A DNA stretch of 64,000 bases, from positions 1 to 64,000 of the forward strand of contig DAITAL010000004.1 in assembly GCA_036824265.1 (NCBI GenBank), in the 5' to 3' direction. A program made the position numbers and the translations under genes. Source of the DNA: JAAYZB01 sp937958685. Its GTDB lineage: Bacteria; Bacillota_I; Bacilli_A; Izemoplasmatales; Hujiaoplasmataceae. Under the pieces are notes generated by a model, which saw nothing but the letters and a program-made list of their open reading frames with translations, was not told where the DNA came from and searched no databases. This document shows, one piece after another, positions 34,277 to 42,635 of the stretch; the stretch's first letter is position 1; every line of letters starts with the position of its first letter.

Positions 34277-35371
34277 TCAATCGATTTCCTTTCCGTAGAT
34301 CCGATATATCTTGCTGATCCGGCCGCCAAGCTTATTGAAGACCTGGATCGGTTTGACGTTTGTCTCCAGCATGGTGCCGGCTTCAAATTCAGTGATGCCG
34401 TGTTTGGCGAAATTGTCATAGATGGCCGCAAACAGACAGCCGACCAGACCGGTGCTCTGGTATTCGGGAACGACATATTGGAGAATGCCTCTGACCCTGG
34501 TGATCCGCCGTTTTTCCAAAATGAATCGCAGCGGCCTGATCCGTCCCTTGGTCTTTTTGAAAACCTGGTTGAAATCGGGAAGCGCCAGGCAGAAGCCGAT
34601 CGCTTCGCCGCTTTCCTGATTGCGGGCGATCTGGATGAAATCGGGGTGGATGAACAATCGCATATTCTCCGCCACGTTTCTGATCATTTCCATCGACGGC
34701 GCCTCCTGGTAGTTGAGATCGCTCGATGCCGTCTGGAAGATGTGGTGGATGTCGCTCATCTCCGTTTCCAAATGCCGGAAATCGATCGGCTTTACGGAAA
34801 CGTTGTGGCGGCGATAGAAAAATGCGGAAAGCGAGGAAAGCACCTTGCCGCTTTTTGGTCCGATATCGACGGCAAGGCTGTAGGTGTCGATGCTTTTGCC
34901 AAATCCGCACCCCTCTAGCAGTGTTTGATAATAAGGATAGTTGTACGAAGTGAAGATCGTCGGGTCGAGATCGAACCCTTCGATCAGGACGCCTCTTCTG
35001 GTGTCCGGATCATAGGGAGTGAATGTCCCTTCGGCATATTTGATCTTGGCTTCACGCATGTCGCTTTCCATGTGCTGGAATAGATCGTTGGCGACTTGCT
35101 GGTCGTTGATGGCATCGAAGAACGAAAAATAGAAGATCGCTTCGCCCCGCTCCTTGGAATGCTCGCGGGTGTAAAGCAATCTCCCTGCGACCTTTCCGTC
35201 GCGAAGCGCCATGATCGCCGTATATTTCCCGGTCTGTAGGACTTCGCGCCGCAATTCCCGCATCAGGATTGCAAACAAGGGCATCACGTAATGGGGATCG
35301 TCCCGATACAGGCGCTTGACAAAGAAGACGAATTGTCTCAACGCGGCGATGGTATCAACTTTGACAATCAC
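34277..35371 (-). CDS. GNAT-like protein of unknown substrate (YghO-like)
   Basis: A 364-residue protein with a C-terminal acyltransferase-like fold: FCLALPDFNQVFKKTKGR, RGILQYVVPEYQSTGLVGCLFAAIYDNFAKHG and the tail NVKPIQVFNKLGGRISKIYRIY are typical of a GNAT-related family of unknown function. I chose the GTG at 35371 because AGGAG lies 7 nt upstream; an ATG 54 nt earlier has no binding site and lies in a palindrome. Substrate cannot be inferred. Confidence 0.72.
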   Translation of the reverse strand: MIVKVDTIAALRQFVFFVKRLYRDDPHYVMPLFAILMRELRREVLQTGKYTAIMALRDGKVAGRLLYTREHSKERGEAIFYFSFFDAINDQQVANDLFQHMESDMREAKIKYAEGTFTPYDPDTRRGVLIEGFDLDPTIFTSYNYPYYQTLLEGCGFGKSIDTYSLAVDIGPKSGKVLSSLSAFFYRRHNVSVKPIDFRHLETEMSDIHHIFQTASSDLNYQEAPSMEMIRNVAENMRLFIHPDFIQIARNQESGEAIGFCLALPDFNQVFKKTKGRIRPLRFILEKRRITRVRGILQYVVPEYQSTGLVGCLFAAIYDNFAKHGITEFEAGTMLETNVKPIQVFNKLGGRISKIYRIYGKEID

Positions 35372-35422
35372 AAATGATCTCCTTTCTCTATTTCCAAGCG
35401 GTTCTATGACGGTTTCCGATAA

Positions 35423-35440
35423 CATATATCAAGATATATG
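35423..35440. promoter_or_regulatory. Palindromic candidate operator before the GNAT-like gene
   Basis: CATATATC-AA-GATATATG is a perfect 8-2-8 inverted repeat. It overlaps a possible -35 box TTGATA on the minus strand (35427-35432), a position suited to a repressor. The matching -10 is weak. Confidence 0.45.
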
Positions 35441-35490
35441 ATAACACACTCATTCCGCTGTTTTGGTGAACAAATCGTAAACTGTGCATG

Positions 35491-35513
35491 AAAAAAGCGG
35501 GAAAACCCGCTTT
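35491..35513 (-). terminator. Intrinsic terminator of the uronate operon
   Basis: On the minus strand AAAGCGGG-TTTT-CCCGCTTT followed by further T residues; the 5' arm overlaps the stop codon of the esterase gene. Ends the transcript starting near 42440. Confidence 0.88.
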
Positions 35514-36228
35514 ATGACCTCTCAATCCAGGCAAACATCAGTTCGACCCAACGGGAAACATCCCGGTTCCGCCTAAGGTATTCATCCGGATCCATTTCCG
35601 GGAATGCGGTCGCTTTTGTCACGAGCGACAGACCGTGCCGTCCGGTTGGGAACAAATGCGCCTCGACGCTCACGCCTTTGGCCTTCAAGGCTTCGATCAG
35701 AAGTTCGGTGTTGGCGACCGGCACCGTCTCGTCGGTCACGGTGTGCCAGACGAACAGCGGTGGCATGTCCTCCCTGACGTGGTCTTCAAGCGAGACCAAG
35801 GCGATCTCCGCTGCGGTCGGCCGGCGTCCGAACAGGTTTTGGAAACTGCGCTCATGGGCAAGCTGCGGTTTGGCCGAGACGACCGGGTAGGCCAGGATGC
35901 CTCCCGCGAACCATTGCGGTCTTGCCTCAAGCAACTGCAGCGCGAAATGACCGCCGGCGGAAAAGCCCAGAATGAATAGTCTTTTGACCGGTTGCCGGCG
36001 CCGAAACCCATCCACCAGCGCGTAAGCTTCCTCGAATAGCTCCGGATAGCGTTTGATCTGGTTGCGATATTCAAAGACCGCCGCATGGTACGCGTGGTCG
36101 TTGAAAAGACGGGCGACGGGTTCAGCTTCCCGCTTGGAGGCGTAGCCATAGCCACCGCCCGGCAAAATCAAAACCGTATCGCGAGGGCTCTCGTCCAGAA
36201 AATGATCGGTGATCCGGTTGGCTTTCAT
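35512..36228 (-). CDS. Alpha/beta-hydrolase, acetyl-esterase-like
   Basis: A 238-residue cytosolic hydrolase. The N-terminal LILPGGGYGYAS oxyanion loop, nucleophile elbow GFSAGG, the acid region WHTVTDETVP and the histidine HGLSL give a complete catalytic triad. The pattern matches the acetylxylan-esterase-like branch. As the last gene of the uronate operon it may remove acetyl groups from imported uronate oligomers. Confidence 0.82.
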   Translation of the reverse strand: MKANRITDHFLDESPRDTVLILPGGGYGYASKREAEPVARLFNDHAYHAAVFEYRNQIKRYPELFEEAYALVDGFRRRQPVKRLFILGFSAGGHFALQLLEARPQWFAGGILAYPVVSAKPQLAHERSFQNLFGRRPTAAEIALVSLEDHVREDMPPLFVWHTVTDETVPVANTELLIEALKAKGVSVEAHLFPTGRHGLSLVTKATAFPEMDPDEYLRRNRDVSRWVELMFAWIERS

Positions 36229-36234
36229 TGATGA

Positions 36235-37500
36235 TCAGAACCTGTTCTTATCGATCCAGAGTCCCAAGGCCGGATTGGGGATGAAGTAGATCTCCTCCCC
36301 GTCATCGAGGCGGTTCCAGCCCGGTTCAAGTTTAGCGGGATCATAGCGGCTAACGGTCGCATCGTAGTCGAGGGGTTGGAAATAAACGTCGGCGATCTCC
36401 TGCTGGGTTAGCTTTTTCACGGCATAACTGATCGTGAATCGGCCGTCGGCCGAGCCGTGGATCAGATGGGCGGCCGCCCCCATGTTTTGTCGCAGGTCTT
36501 CGTTTTTGGCAAACAACTCCAAGACTTTCAACCGTCCGCAGTAACCGTATTTACGAATCAGCTTGTCGATTGTGTTGTCCTCGCCGAACTTGCTCACCCC
36601 GGGAGCGAGCACGATCAGTTCGCCGCCATCGGCGATCGCCATCCGCGTGCGGTACACGGCCTTGTTTCCCAGCCATGTGCTTTTGAACTCCTTGGGATCG
36701 AGATAGACGACGCATTTCTTGATGCCTTTTTCGACAAAGTCGATATTCTTTTTCTGGGAAAGGGCGATCGCCTTTTCCAAGGCGAGGCGTTCTTCGCTGA
36801 CGAAGAGGCCGTGGGTCCTGATCACGCCGGCGGGAGCCGTCGTCACCGTGAGAACGAACAATACCGGTCTGGTTTTCAGAAAATGTTCCATAGCGTAGTC
36901 GAGGATTTTCCGGACCGGTGTGTGGTCTTTGCCCATCATCCGTTCCATGCCAAAGACCGCGCCGACCATATGGGAGGAGTTGATCACGCGCTTGCCGCCG
37001 CAACCGACAAACAGGTTTTTGGCATGGTTGGCCATGCCGATAACCTCGTGGGGAACGACCTGGCCGATCGAGATGATCAAGTCGTAGCTTTCATCCATGA
37101 TCAACCGGTTGACCTCGCAGACTACCTCTTCGCGCCACAGCCCCTCAGTGATCTCCTCAAGGAATTCTGCGGGAACCCTGCCAATCTCGACAATGTCCTC
37201 TCGCCAGTTGTGATAGATGAACTTTTCGAAGGGGATGTCGCCATACATTTCGCCATATTCGGCCCTCGACATGGCCTCGTGCGTACCTAGCGCCGGAAGG
37301 ATGTCAACCTCGCAAGTGTCTTTCAAAAGGTGATAATAGACGTTGGTTATGAACCCGGCGTTGGAATGAAGCCGGGTAAAATCGGGCGGCACGAGCAAAA
37401 CCTTGCTCAACTTCTTGCCTGCAAGCGACTGTTTTAGCGCTTGCTTGATCGCCTCGGGACCGAGACCTTGGCCATCAGTGGCTTCCAGAAAGATCCTCAT
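36235..37500 (-). CDS. LarA-family nickel-pincer racemase/epimerase homologue, possibly gluconate 2-epimerase
   Basis: A 421-residue member of the LarA superfamily. The residues that hold and use the nickel-pincer nucleotide are conserved with the same spacing as in lactate racemase: Asp40 and Arg43 in PPDFTR, His74 in GTHE, His151 in VPHE, Lys161 (the cofactor-bearing lysine, +10) and His177 (nickel ligand, +26). The superfamily includes malate racemases and D-gluconate 2-epimerases. Between a mannonate oxidoreductase and 6-phosphogluconate dehydrogenase, the likely reaction is D-mannonate to D-gluconate; this is inference. The cofactor genes larB/C/E are not in the window. Confidence 0.8.
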   Translation of the reverse strand: MRIFLEATDGQGLGPEAIKQALKQSLAGKKLSKVLLVPPDFTRLHSNAGFITNVYYHLLKDTCEVDILPALGTHEAMSRAEYGEMYGDIPFEKFIYHNWREDIVEIGRVPAEFLEEITEGLWREEVVCEVNRLIMDESYDLIISIGQVVPHEVIGMANHAKNLFVGCGGKRVINSSHMVGAVFGMERMMGKDHTPVRKILDYAMEHFLKTRPVLFVLTVTTAPAGVIRTHGLFVSEERLALEKAIALSQKKNIDFVEKGIKKCVVYLDPKEFKSTWLGNKAVYRTRMAIADGGELIVLAPGVSKFGEDNTIDKLIRKYGYCGRLKVLELFAKNEDLRQNMGAAAHLIHGSADGRFTISYAVKKLTQQEIADVYFQPLDYDATVSRYDPAKLEPGWNRLDDGEEIYFIPNPALGLWIDKNRF

Positions 37501-37506
37501 GGTCGG

Positions 37507-38358
37507 TCAGACTCCGGAATAGGCCGAAAATCCGCCGTCTACCGGCACAACGACGCCGGTGACGAACCCGCTCGCGTCGTTGTCAAGCAGCCACAATAGC
37601 GTGCCGATCAGCTCTTCCGGCTCGCCAAACCGTCCCATCGGCGTGTTGTTCAGGATTTTGGCGCTCCTGGCGGTCGCGGTGCCATCCGGATTCCATAACA
37701 GCGAAGCATTCTGGGCGGTGGAGAAAAACCCGGGCGCCATCGCGTTGACGCGGATGCCGCTTTTGGCGAAGTGGACGGCCAACCACTGGGTGAAATTCGA
37801 GACCGCGGCTTTGGCGGCGCTGTAGGCGGGAATCTTGGTTAAGGGGGTGAAGGCGTTCATCGAACTGATGTTGAGAATCACCGAGCCCGGCCTGTCGATC
37901 ATATCGATCGCAAACACCTGGGTCGGCAGGAGCGTCCCGGTGAAGTTGAGGCCAAAGACGAAATTGAAGCCCTCAAGATCCAAATCGAAGAAGCTTTTGT
38001 GATTGGGGGAGGCGAATTTCTCCCTGGCAAAGAACTCGTCATCGGTCGTGGCCTTGGGACTGTTGCCGCCGGCTCCATTGAGCAGGATGTCGCACTTGCC
38101 GTATTTTGCCAACACCCGCTGATGAGCCGCTTCGATGCTCGTCCGGTCAAGGACGTCGGCTTTGACGCCGAAGGCTTCGTGACCGTTTTTGATGATCTCA
38201 TCGGCGATGGCCTGAGCCTTGTCCTCGTATAGATCGAGGATCGCCACTTTCGCTCCGTTTTCGGCTATCGCCCTGGCGAAGTAACTGCAGAGCACGCCGG
38301 CGCCACCGGTGACGACGACGACTTTGCCTTTGAGATTTACGCTAAAGGGAATCTTCAT
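37507..38358 (-). CDS. uxuB: SDR-family D-mannonate oxidoreductase (fructuronate reductase)
   Basis: A 283-residue short-chain dehydrogenase like the SDR-type UxuB (YjmF) of Bacillus. The cofactor loop is TGGAGVLCSYFARA (18-31), then NGAGG (94-98), Ser165/Ser166, Tyr179 and Lys183 (AYSAAK). The long insertion with KATTDDEFFAREKFASPNHKSFFDLD is characteristic of this subfamily. It would reduce D-fructuronate to D-mannonate with NADH, downstream of the epimerase encoded at 40947-42407. Confidence 0.85.
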   Translation of the reverse strand: MKIPFSVNLKGKVVVVTGGAGVLCSYFARAIAENGAKVAILDLYEDKAQAIADEIIKNGHEAFGVKADVLDRTSIEAAHQRVLAKYGKCDILLNGAGGNSPKATTDDEFFAREKFASPNHKSFFDLDLEGFNFVFGLNFTGTLLPTQVFAIDMIDRPGSVILNISSMNAFTPLTKIPAYSAAKAAVSNFTQWLAVHFAKSGIRVNAMAPGFFSTAQNASLLWNPDGTATARSAKILNNTPMGRFGEPEELIGTLLWLLDNDASGFVTGVVVPVDGGFSAYSGV

Positions 38359-38378
38359 CTGCTAACCTCCAACAATGA

Positions 38379-39833
38379 TTATGCGTTATAGGTCGTCGAC
38401 GATGTCTCGCCGCCGCGACCTGTCCAGTTCGTATGGAAATGCGTGCCTCGCGGTTGGTCGATCCGCTCATAGGTGTGGGCGCCGAAATAATCGCGCATCG
38501 CCTGTAAAAGATTTGCCGGCAGCCGATCGGTCGTGTAGCCGTCGAAGTAGCTCAGTCCCGCCATCAATGCCGGCGTGGGAATCCCGTTTTTAACCGCGAT
38601 GCCCACGACCCGCCGCCAACTAGGCACAAGTTTGGCGATCGTTTCTTGGAAATATGGCGCCATCAGCAGATTCGCCAAGGCAGGGTCGTTGTCGAAGGCT
38701 TCCTTGATTTTCCCCAAAAAGACAGACCGGATGATGCAGCCGCCTCGCCACATGAGCGCGATGCCCCCGTAGTTGAGATTCCAGCCATAGGTCGCTGCCG
38801 CCGCCCTCATCAGCGCGTATCCCTGGGCATAGGAGATGATTTTCGCCGCATAAAGCGCCTGGCGCAAATCTTCGATCAGTTTCTGTTTGTCCCTGATCGC
38901 GGCCGGCTTCGGCTTGGAAAAGCGCTTGGCGGCCTCGACCCTTTCGTCCTTCATCGCCGAGAGACAGCGGGCGTAGACGGCCTCGCCGATCAAAGTCAGG
39001 GGAACGCCTTCCTCCATCGAGCTGATGCCCGTCCATTTGCCCGTGCCTTTCTGGCCGGCGGTGTCCAGGATCTTCTCGACGAGGGGTGTGCCGTCCTCGT
39101 CGTTGAAGCCGAGGATGTCGGCGGTGATTTCGATCAGATAGCTTTCGAGCTCGCTTTTGTTCCAATCGGCGAAGACCGCCTGCATTTCTGCGTATGTGAG
39201 TTTCCCGATATCTTTAAGCAAATGGTATACTTCCGTGATCAACTGGATATCGCCATATTCGATCCCGTTGTGAACCATCTTCACAAAATGACCGGCTCCG
39301 CCTTCGCCTACCCATTCGCAACACGCGCTGCCATCTTCGACTTTGGCGCTGATCGCCTGCAGGATCGGCTTCACGATCCCCCAAGCCGCCGGAGAACCTC
39401 CGGGCATGATCGATGGTCCGAGCAATGCCCCTTCTTCACCGCCGGAAACGCCGGTGCCGACATAGAGAAAGCCCTTGCTCTCAACGTAGGTTGTCCTTCT
39501 GGCGGTATCGGGGAAATGTGAATTGCCGCCATCGACGATGCAATCGCCTTGATCGAGCAACGGTATCAATTTTTCAATGACCTGATCGACGGGACTGCCG
39601 GCCTTGATCATCATCATGACAATCCGCGGCCGTTTGAGGCTTTGCACGAATTCCGGCAGGGTTTTGAATAACTCAATCTGTTGACCTTTGGCCCGGCCTG
39701 ATGCAAAAGCGTCGACGCGTTGTCTGTCGATATCGTATCCCGATACCCGAAAGCCTTTGGATGCCATGTTCATGACCAGATTCTCGCCCATCACGGCGAG
39801 TCCGATCATGCCGATGTCAGAATAGTTCATCAT
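38379..39833 (-). CDS. gnd: 6-phosphogluconate dehydrogenase, decarboxylating; probably NAD-preferring
   Basis: A 484-residue long-type 6PGDH forming ribulose-5-phosphate and CO2. Segments: GMIGLAVMGENLVMNMASKGF (8-28), IVDGGNSHF, GTGVSGGEEGALLGPSIMPGG, GAGHFVKMVHNGIEYGDIQL and the C-terminal GRGGETSSTTYNA. After the first beta-alpha unit the NADP-type NRT is replaced by D-I-D (Asp34, Asp36); an acidic residue here usually signals NAD. This fits a catabolic role within a uronate operon rather than NADPH supply. Confidence 0.94.
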   Translation of the reverse strand: MMNYSDIGMIGLAVMGENLVMNMASKGFRVSGYDIDRQRVDAFASGRAKGQQIELFKTLPEFVQSLKRPRIVMMMIKAGSPVDQVIEKLIPLLDQGDCIVDGGNSHFPDTARRTTYVESKGFLYVGTGVSGGEEGALLGPSIMPGGSPAAWGIVKPILQAISAKVEDGSACCEWVGEGGAGHFVKMVHNGIEYGDIQLITEVYHLLKDIGKLTYAEMQAVFADWNKSELESYLIEITADILGFNDEDGTPLVEKILDTAGQKGTGKWTGISSMEEGVPLTLIGEAVYARCLSAMKDERVEAAKRFSKPKPAAIRDKQKLIEDLRQALYAAKIISYAQGYALMRAAAATYGWNLNYGGIALMWRGGCIIRSVFLGKIKEAFDNDPALANLLMAPYFQETIAKLVPSWRRVVGIAVKNGIPTPALMAGLSYFDGYTTDRLPANLLQAMRDYFGAHTYERIDQPRGTHFHTNWTGRGGETSSTTYNA

Positions 39834-39857
39834 CGTTCCTCCAACAAGAACCCGCCT

Positions 39858-40931
39858 TTAGCGGCGGACCCTGGCGTTGCCTTCCCAAATGCTCCAGATC
39901 TGCTCCTCGTCGGCGGGTTGGCCGAAATCGTCGAGCAGCGTGGTCACGAGGGCTCCGGATGCCCAGCCGAACTCCGTGCATTTGCCGAGATCCCAACCTT
40001 TGAGCAGGCCGTAGAGCAAGCCGCCGACAAAGGCGTCGCCGCCGCCGATCCGATCCAAAACGCCGATCGGTCGGGGATCGATGATCTTCCAATCCTCGCC
40101 AGCCAAGGTGATCGCGCCCCAAAAATGGTCGTTGGCGCTTTGCACTTGTCTCAATGTCGTCGCGTAAACGCTTGTTCCGGGAAATTCCTTGCGGACATTC
40201 ATGATCATTCCTTGAAAGCTTGCGATTTCATCGGCGAGGTTCTTGCCGCCGGCTTCCGGACCCTTGACGCCCAAAGCCAATTGGAAATCTTCCTCGTTGC
40301 CGATCAAGATATCCGTGACCGCGGCGATCTCACGGAAGATGTGTCTGAGTTCCGGCTCGCGGTTTTTCCAAAACGAGGCCCGGTAGTTGAGATCGAAAGC
40401 GATGATGGTTCCGTGCGCCTTGGCCACCTTGGCCAACTCCAGACAGAATCGTCCCGTTGCTTCCGACAATGCGGCGATCAGCCCCGAAAGATGAAGCAGT
40501 CTGACGCCATCCTTGCCAAAGATCCGCTCAATGTCAAAATCAGCGATGCTCAAAGTCCGGCCGACTTCCCCGGCGCGGTCATTGTGAACGCGCGGAGCGC
40601 GCAGACCGTAACCGGAATCGGTGATGTTGAACTGGTGTCGATAGCCCCATGGCCCGCCCTGGCCGACTTCCTTGCCTTCGTATTCGATGTGTCTTTTGCC
40701 GAGATCGGCCTTGATGAGCGCGGCGATCGGACTGCCCTTGACAAAAGTGGTCAGCACTTTTGTCCTCAGACCCAAAGCGGCGGCGATGCTGAGAACATTG
40801 CTCTCGGCGCTGGTCGCCTGCAGATAGTAGTGGTTGCTGATGTGGACCGGTTGTCTGTCAAGCGGGGTGATTCTCACGCCCATGCTCGTGGGAGCTATGA
40901 GATCGTATTTTGCGTTTTCTTTGAATTTCAT
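39858..40931 (-). CDS. PfkB-family sugar-acid kinase (KDG kinase-like)
   Basis: A 357-residue ribokinase-family kinase. The C-terminal signature DRIGGGDAFVGGLLYGL contains the catalytic aspartate; TSAESNVLSIAAALGL and AFDLNYRASFW are typical of 2-keto-3-deoxygluconate kinases. No mannonate dehydratase or KDPG aldolase is encoded nearby, so in this operon it may instead phosphorylate gluconate for Gnd. It lies 15 nt after uxaE and 24 nt before gnd. Confidence 0.8.
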   Translation of the reverse strand: MKFKENAKYDLIAPTSMGVRITPLDRQPVHISNHYYLQATSAESNVLSIAAALGLRTKVLTTFVKGSPIAALIKADLGKRHIEYEGKEVGQGGPWGYRHQFNITDSGYGLRAPRVHNDRAGEVGRTLSIADFDIERIFGKDGVRLLHLSGLIAALSEATGRFCLELAKVAKAHGTIIAFDLNYRASFWKNREPELRHIFREIAAVTDILIGNEEDFQLALGVKGPEAGGKNLADEIASFQGMIMNVRKEFPGTSVYATTLRQVQSANDHFWGAITLAGEDWKIIDPRPIGVLDRIGGGDAFVGGLLYGLLKGWDLGKCTEFGWASGALVTTLLDDFGQPADEEQIWSIWEGNARVRR

Positions 40932-40946
40932 ATCCTTGAGCCTCCG

Positions 40947-42407
40947 TCAGCGCTGGGAAAATCCCGAATAGAGCAACGCCAGATGTTTGCCGATATGGCG
41001 GTAGAGCATTTCCGAATAGATGTCTTCCTGTTCGCGCCAGAGACGATACAACCTATCCTTGAAGCGGTAATTACCCCGTTCGCCCTTGGCATTGAGGATG
41101 AATCCGTAGGTGATGTGGATCAACTGGCGTGCGTCATTCTGGGTCAAGAGATCGACCAATTCATGATCCGTCAGATTATCGACATCGGGAATCTTGCTGA
41201 GGTCGGTGGTCACATGGTAATATTTCTTGGCTTCCGCGAACATCGACAAGGCGTATTTGTGGACTTCCCGATAGAGCGCGGGATCACATGATGCGACCGT
41301 TCGCATCGCCTCCAGCCAGTTCGTTCCGGCGGTCTTGACATGGAAATTACCGTTTGTATACTTGCCGATCAGCGGGAAGACGGAGAATTTGTCCGATCCC
41401 GAATGGATACTGAGCTTGTAACCGAAATGTCTGGCGATTTTCGCGTGAATCGCGATTTCTTTCTCGAATTGGCCAATGTCGCCGATGTAATCGACGCCTT
41501 TTTGAAACTCGCCGCAAAATCTTGGTGCCATGGTGTCGATCTTGACGCCGTTGTGGACAAGTTCGCTCGCCACATAGAAATGCTGAGCCGGTTCGGTCGG
41601 CGTCATCGTCTCATCGATCGACACCTCGAAATCGGCGTTTGCCTTTTTGTCCAGGAAGTATTCCTTATAAATAGCCGTAGCGAAGTTGATGGCCTTGTCG
41701 TAGATGAGATGCGCACGCATCAGGGTCTCTTCATCAAAGATGATCTCGACGCCTTCGATCTCAAAGCGCTTGTTCAAATAGCGGTCTTTGGTCTCTTTGG
41801 CGATTGTGCTTGCCTTCTTGACTTCGCGTGCCGACATTTGGATCACGTCGTTGCGGATGTGTTCGCTGCAATCCAGGGTGATCATCGTGAATCCGAGGCC
41901 AAGGGCGTACTCGATCTCCTCGCGTTTCTTCAGATGGTCGCCATCGGCGCCGAAACCGCCTTTGTAACCATCCCTGAAAACGGCGAACGTGGCCGCGTCG
42001 AGAACGTCGGCGTAGGTTCTGTCGGTCAGGTTCAATTCCCTGATCGATTGCTGGGCGAACACCGGGTAGGCGTCGTATTCCTTGAAAACGCGGATGTGTC
42101 CCGGACAGGCAATGCCAAGCCTGTCACCGACACCGAAACTGCGCTTTTGTCGCAGAACCGGAACCGGTTTGGTGAAGGGGAACAGTTTTCGCAACAAATC
42201 GGCGTTTTCATGGACGAGGGGCGCCTTGACAAAAGGGATGCCACCCGCATGATCTTCCCCCTTGAACAACAGACGTTTCTCACCGAGGACGATCAGCACA
42301 TCTTTATGGTTTTCCTTGACCATGAACACTTCCAATCCGTCTGTTTGGTTAAATGACTGCGGATAGGCGACGAGCCCCGAAACCAGCAGTTCCTTAAGTT
42401 TATCCAT
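40947..42407 (-). CDS. uxaE: Tagaturonate/fructuronate epimerase
   Basis: A 486-residue UxaE-type epimerase, linking galacturonate catabolism (tagaturonate) to the glucuronate branch (fructuronate). Family stretches are KPVPVLRQKRSFGVGDRLGIACPGH, QSIRELNLTDRTYADVLDAATF and FGADGDHLKK, and SIHSGSDKFSVFP towards the end. It is the first gene of the operon, with GGAGGA before the ATG. Uronate isomerase and transporter are not in the window. Confidence 0.9.
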   Translation of the reverse strand: MDKLKELLVSGLVAYPQSFNQTDGLEVFMVKENHKDVLIVLGEKRLLFKGEDHAGGIPFVKAPLVHENADLLRKLFPFTKPVPVLRQKRSFGVGDRLGIACPGHIRVFKEYDAYPVFAQQSIRELNLTDRTYADVLDAATFAVFRDGYKGGFGADGDHLKKREEIEYALGLGFTMITLDCSEHIRNDVIQMSAREVKKASTIAKETKDRYLNKRFEIEGVEIIFDEETLMRAHLIYDKAINFATAIYKEYFLDKKANADFEVSIDETMTPTEPAQHFYVASELVHNGVKIDTMAPRFCGEFQKGVDYIGDIGQFEKEIAIHAKIARHFGYKLSIHSGSDKFSVFPLIGKYTNGNFHVKTAGTNWLEAMRTVASCDPALYREVHKYALSMFAEAKKYYHVTTDLSKIPDVDNLTDHELVDLLTQNDARQLIHITYGFILNAKGERGNYRFKDRLYRLWREQEDIYSEMLYRHIGKHLALLYSGFSQR

Positions 42408-42442
42408 TGTTCCTCCTGACGCTCAATGCCAAGATATCGGCT

Positions 42443-42448
42443 ATTATA
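42443..42448 (-). promoter_or_regulatory. -10 box of the uronate operon
   Basis: A perfect TATAAT on the minus strand, 36 nt before the uxaE ATG. The -35 position reads CACTTA, a poor match, and there is no extended TG, so the promoter may need an activator; a palindrome stands at 42474-42493. Confidence 0.6.
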
Positions 42449-42473
42449 TCGTATGCCGTCTATCATAAGTGTA

Positions 42474-42493
42474 TCATTTATTTAAATAAATGA
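42474..42493. promoter_or_regulatory. Perfect 20-nt palindrome upstream of the uronate operon
   Basis: TCATTTATTT is followed directly by its reverse complement AAATAAATGA. The centre lies roughly 48 nt before the expected transcription start, just upstream of the weak -35 region: a typical place for an activator or a GntR/LacI-type regulator of uronate genes. No regulator gene is adjacent. Confidence 0.6.
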
Positions 42494-42635
42494 CAACAGC
42501 CGAAAATCAATCTGTCCTCATTATTGGCGATTATTATGTTATCTTTGTTATAGATAGACGACTTGCCACAAATAATAAACGAAAGACGATCGCTCCGCCG
42601 CAAAACACCAAAAACTGACGCTGGCGCATCATTTG

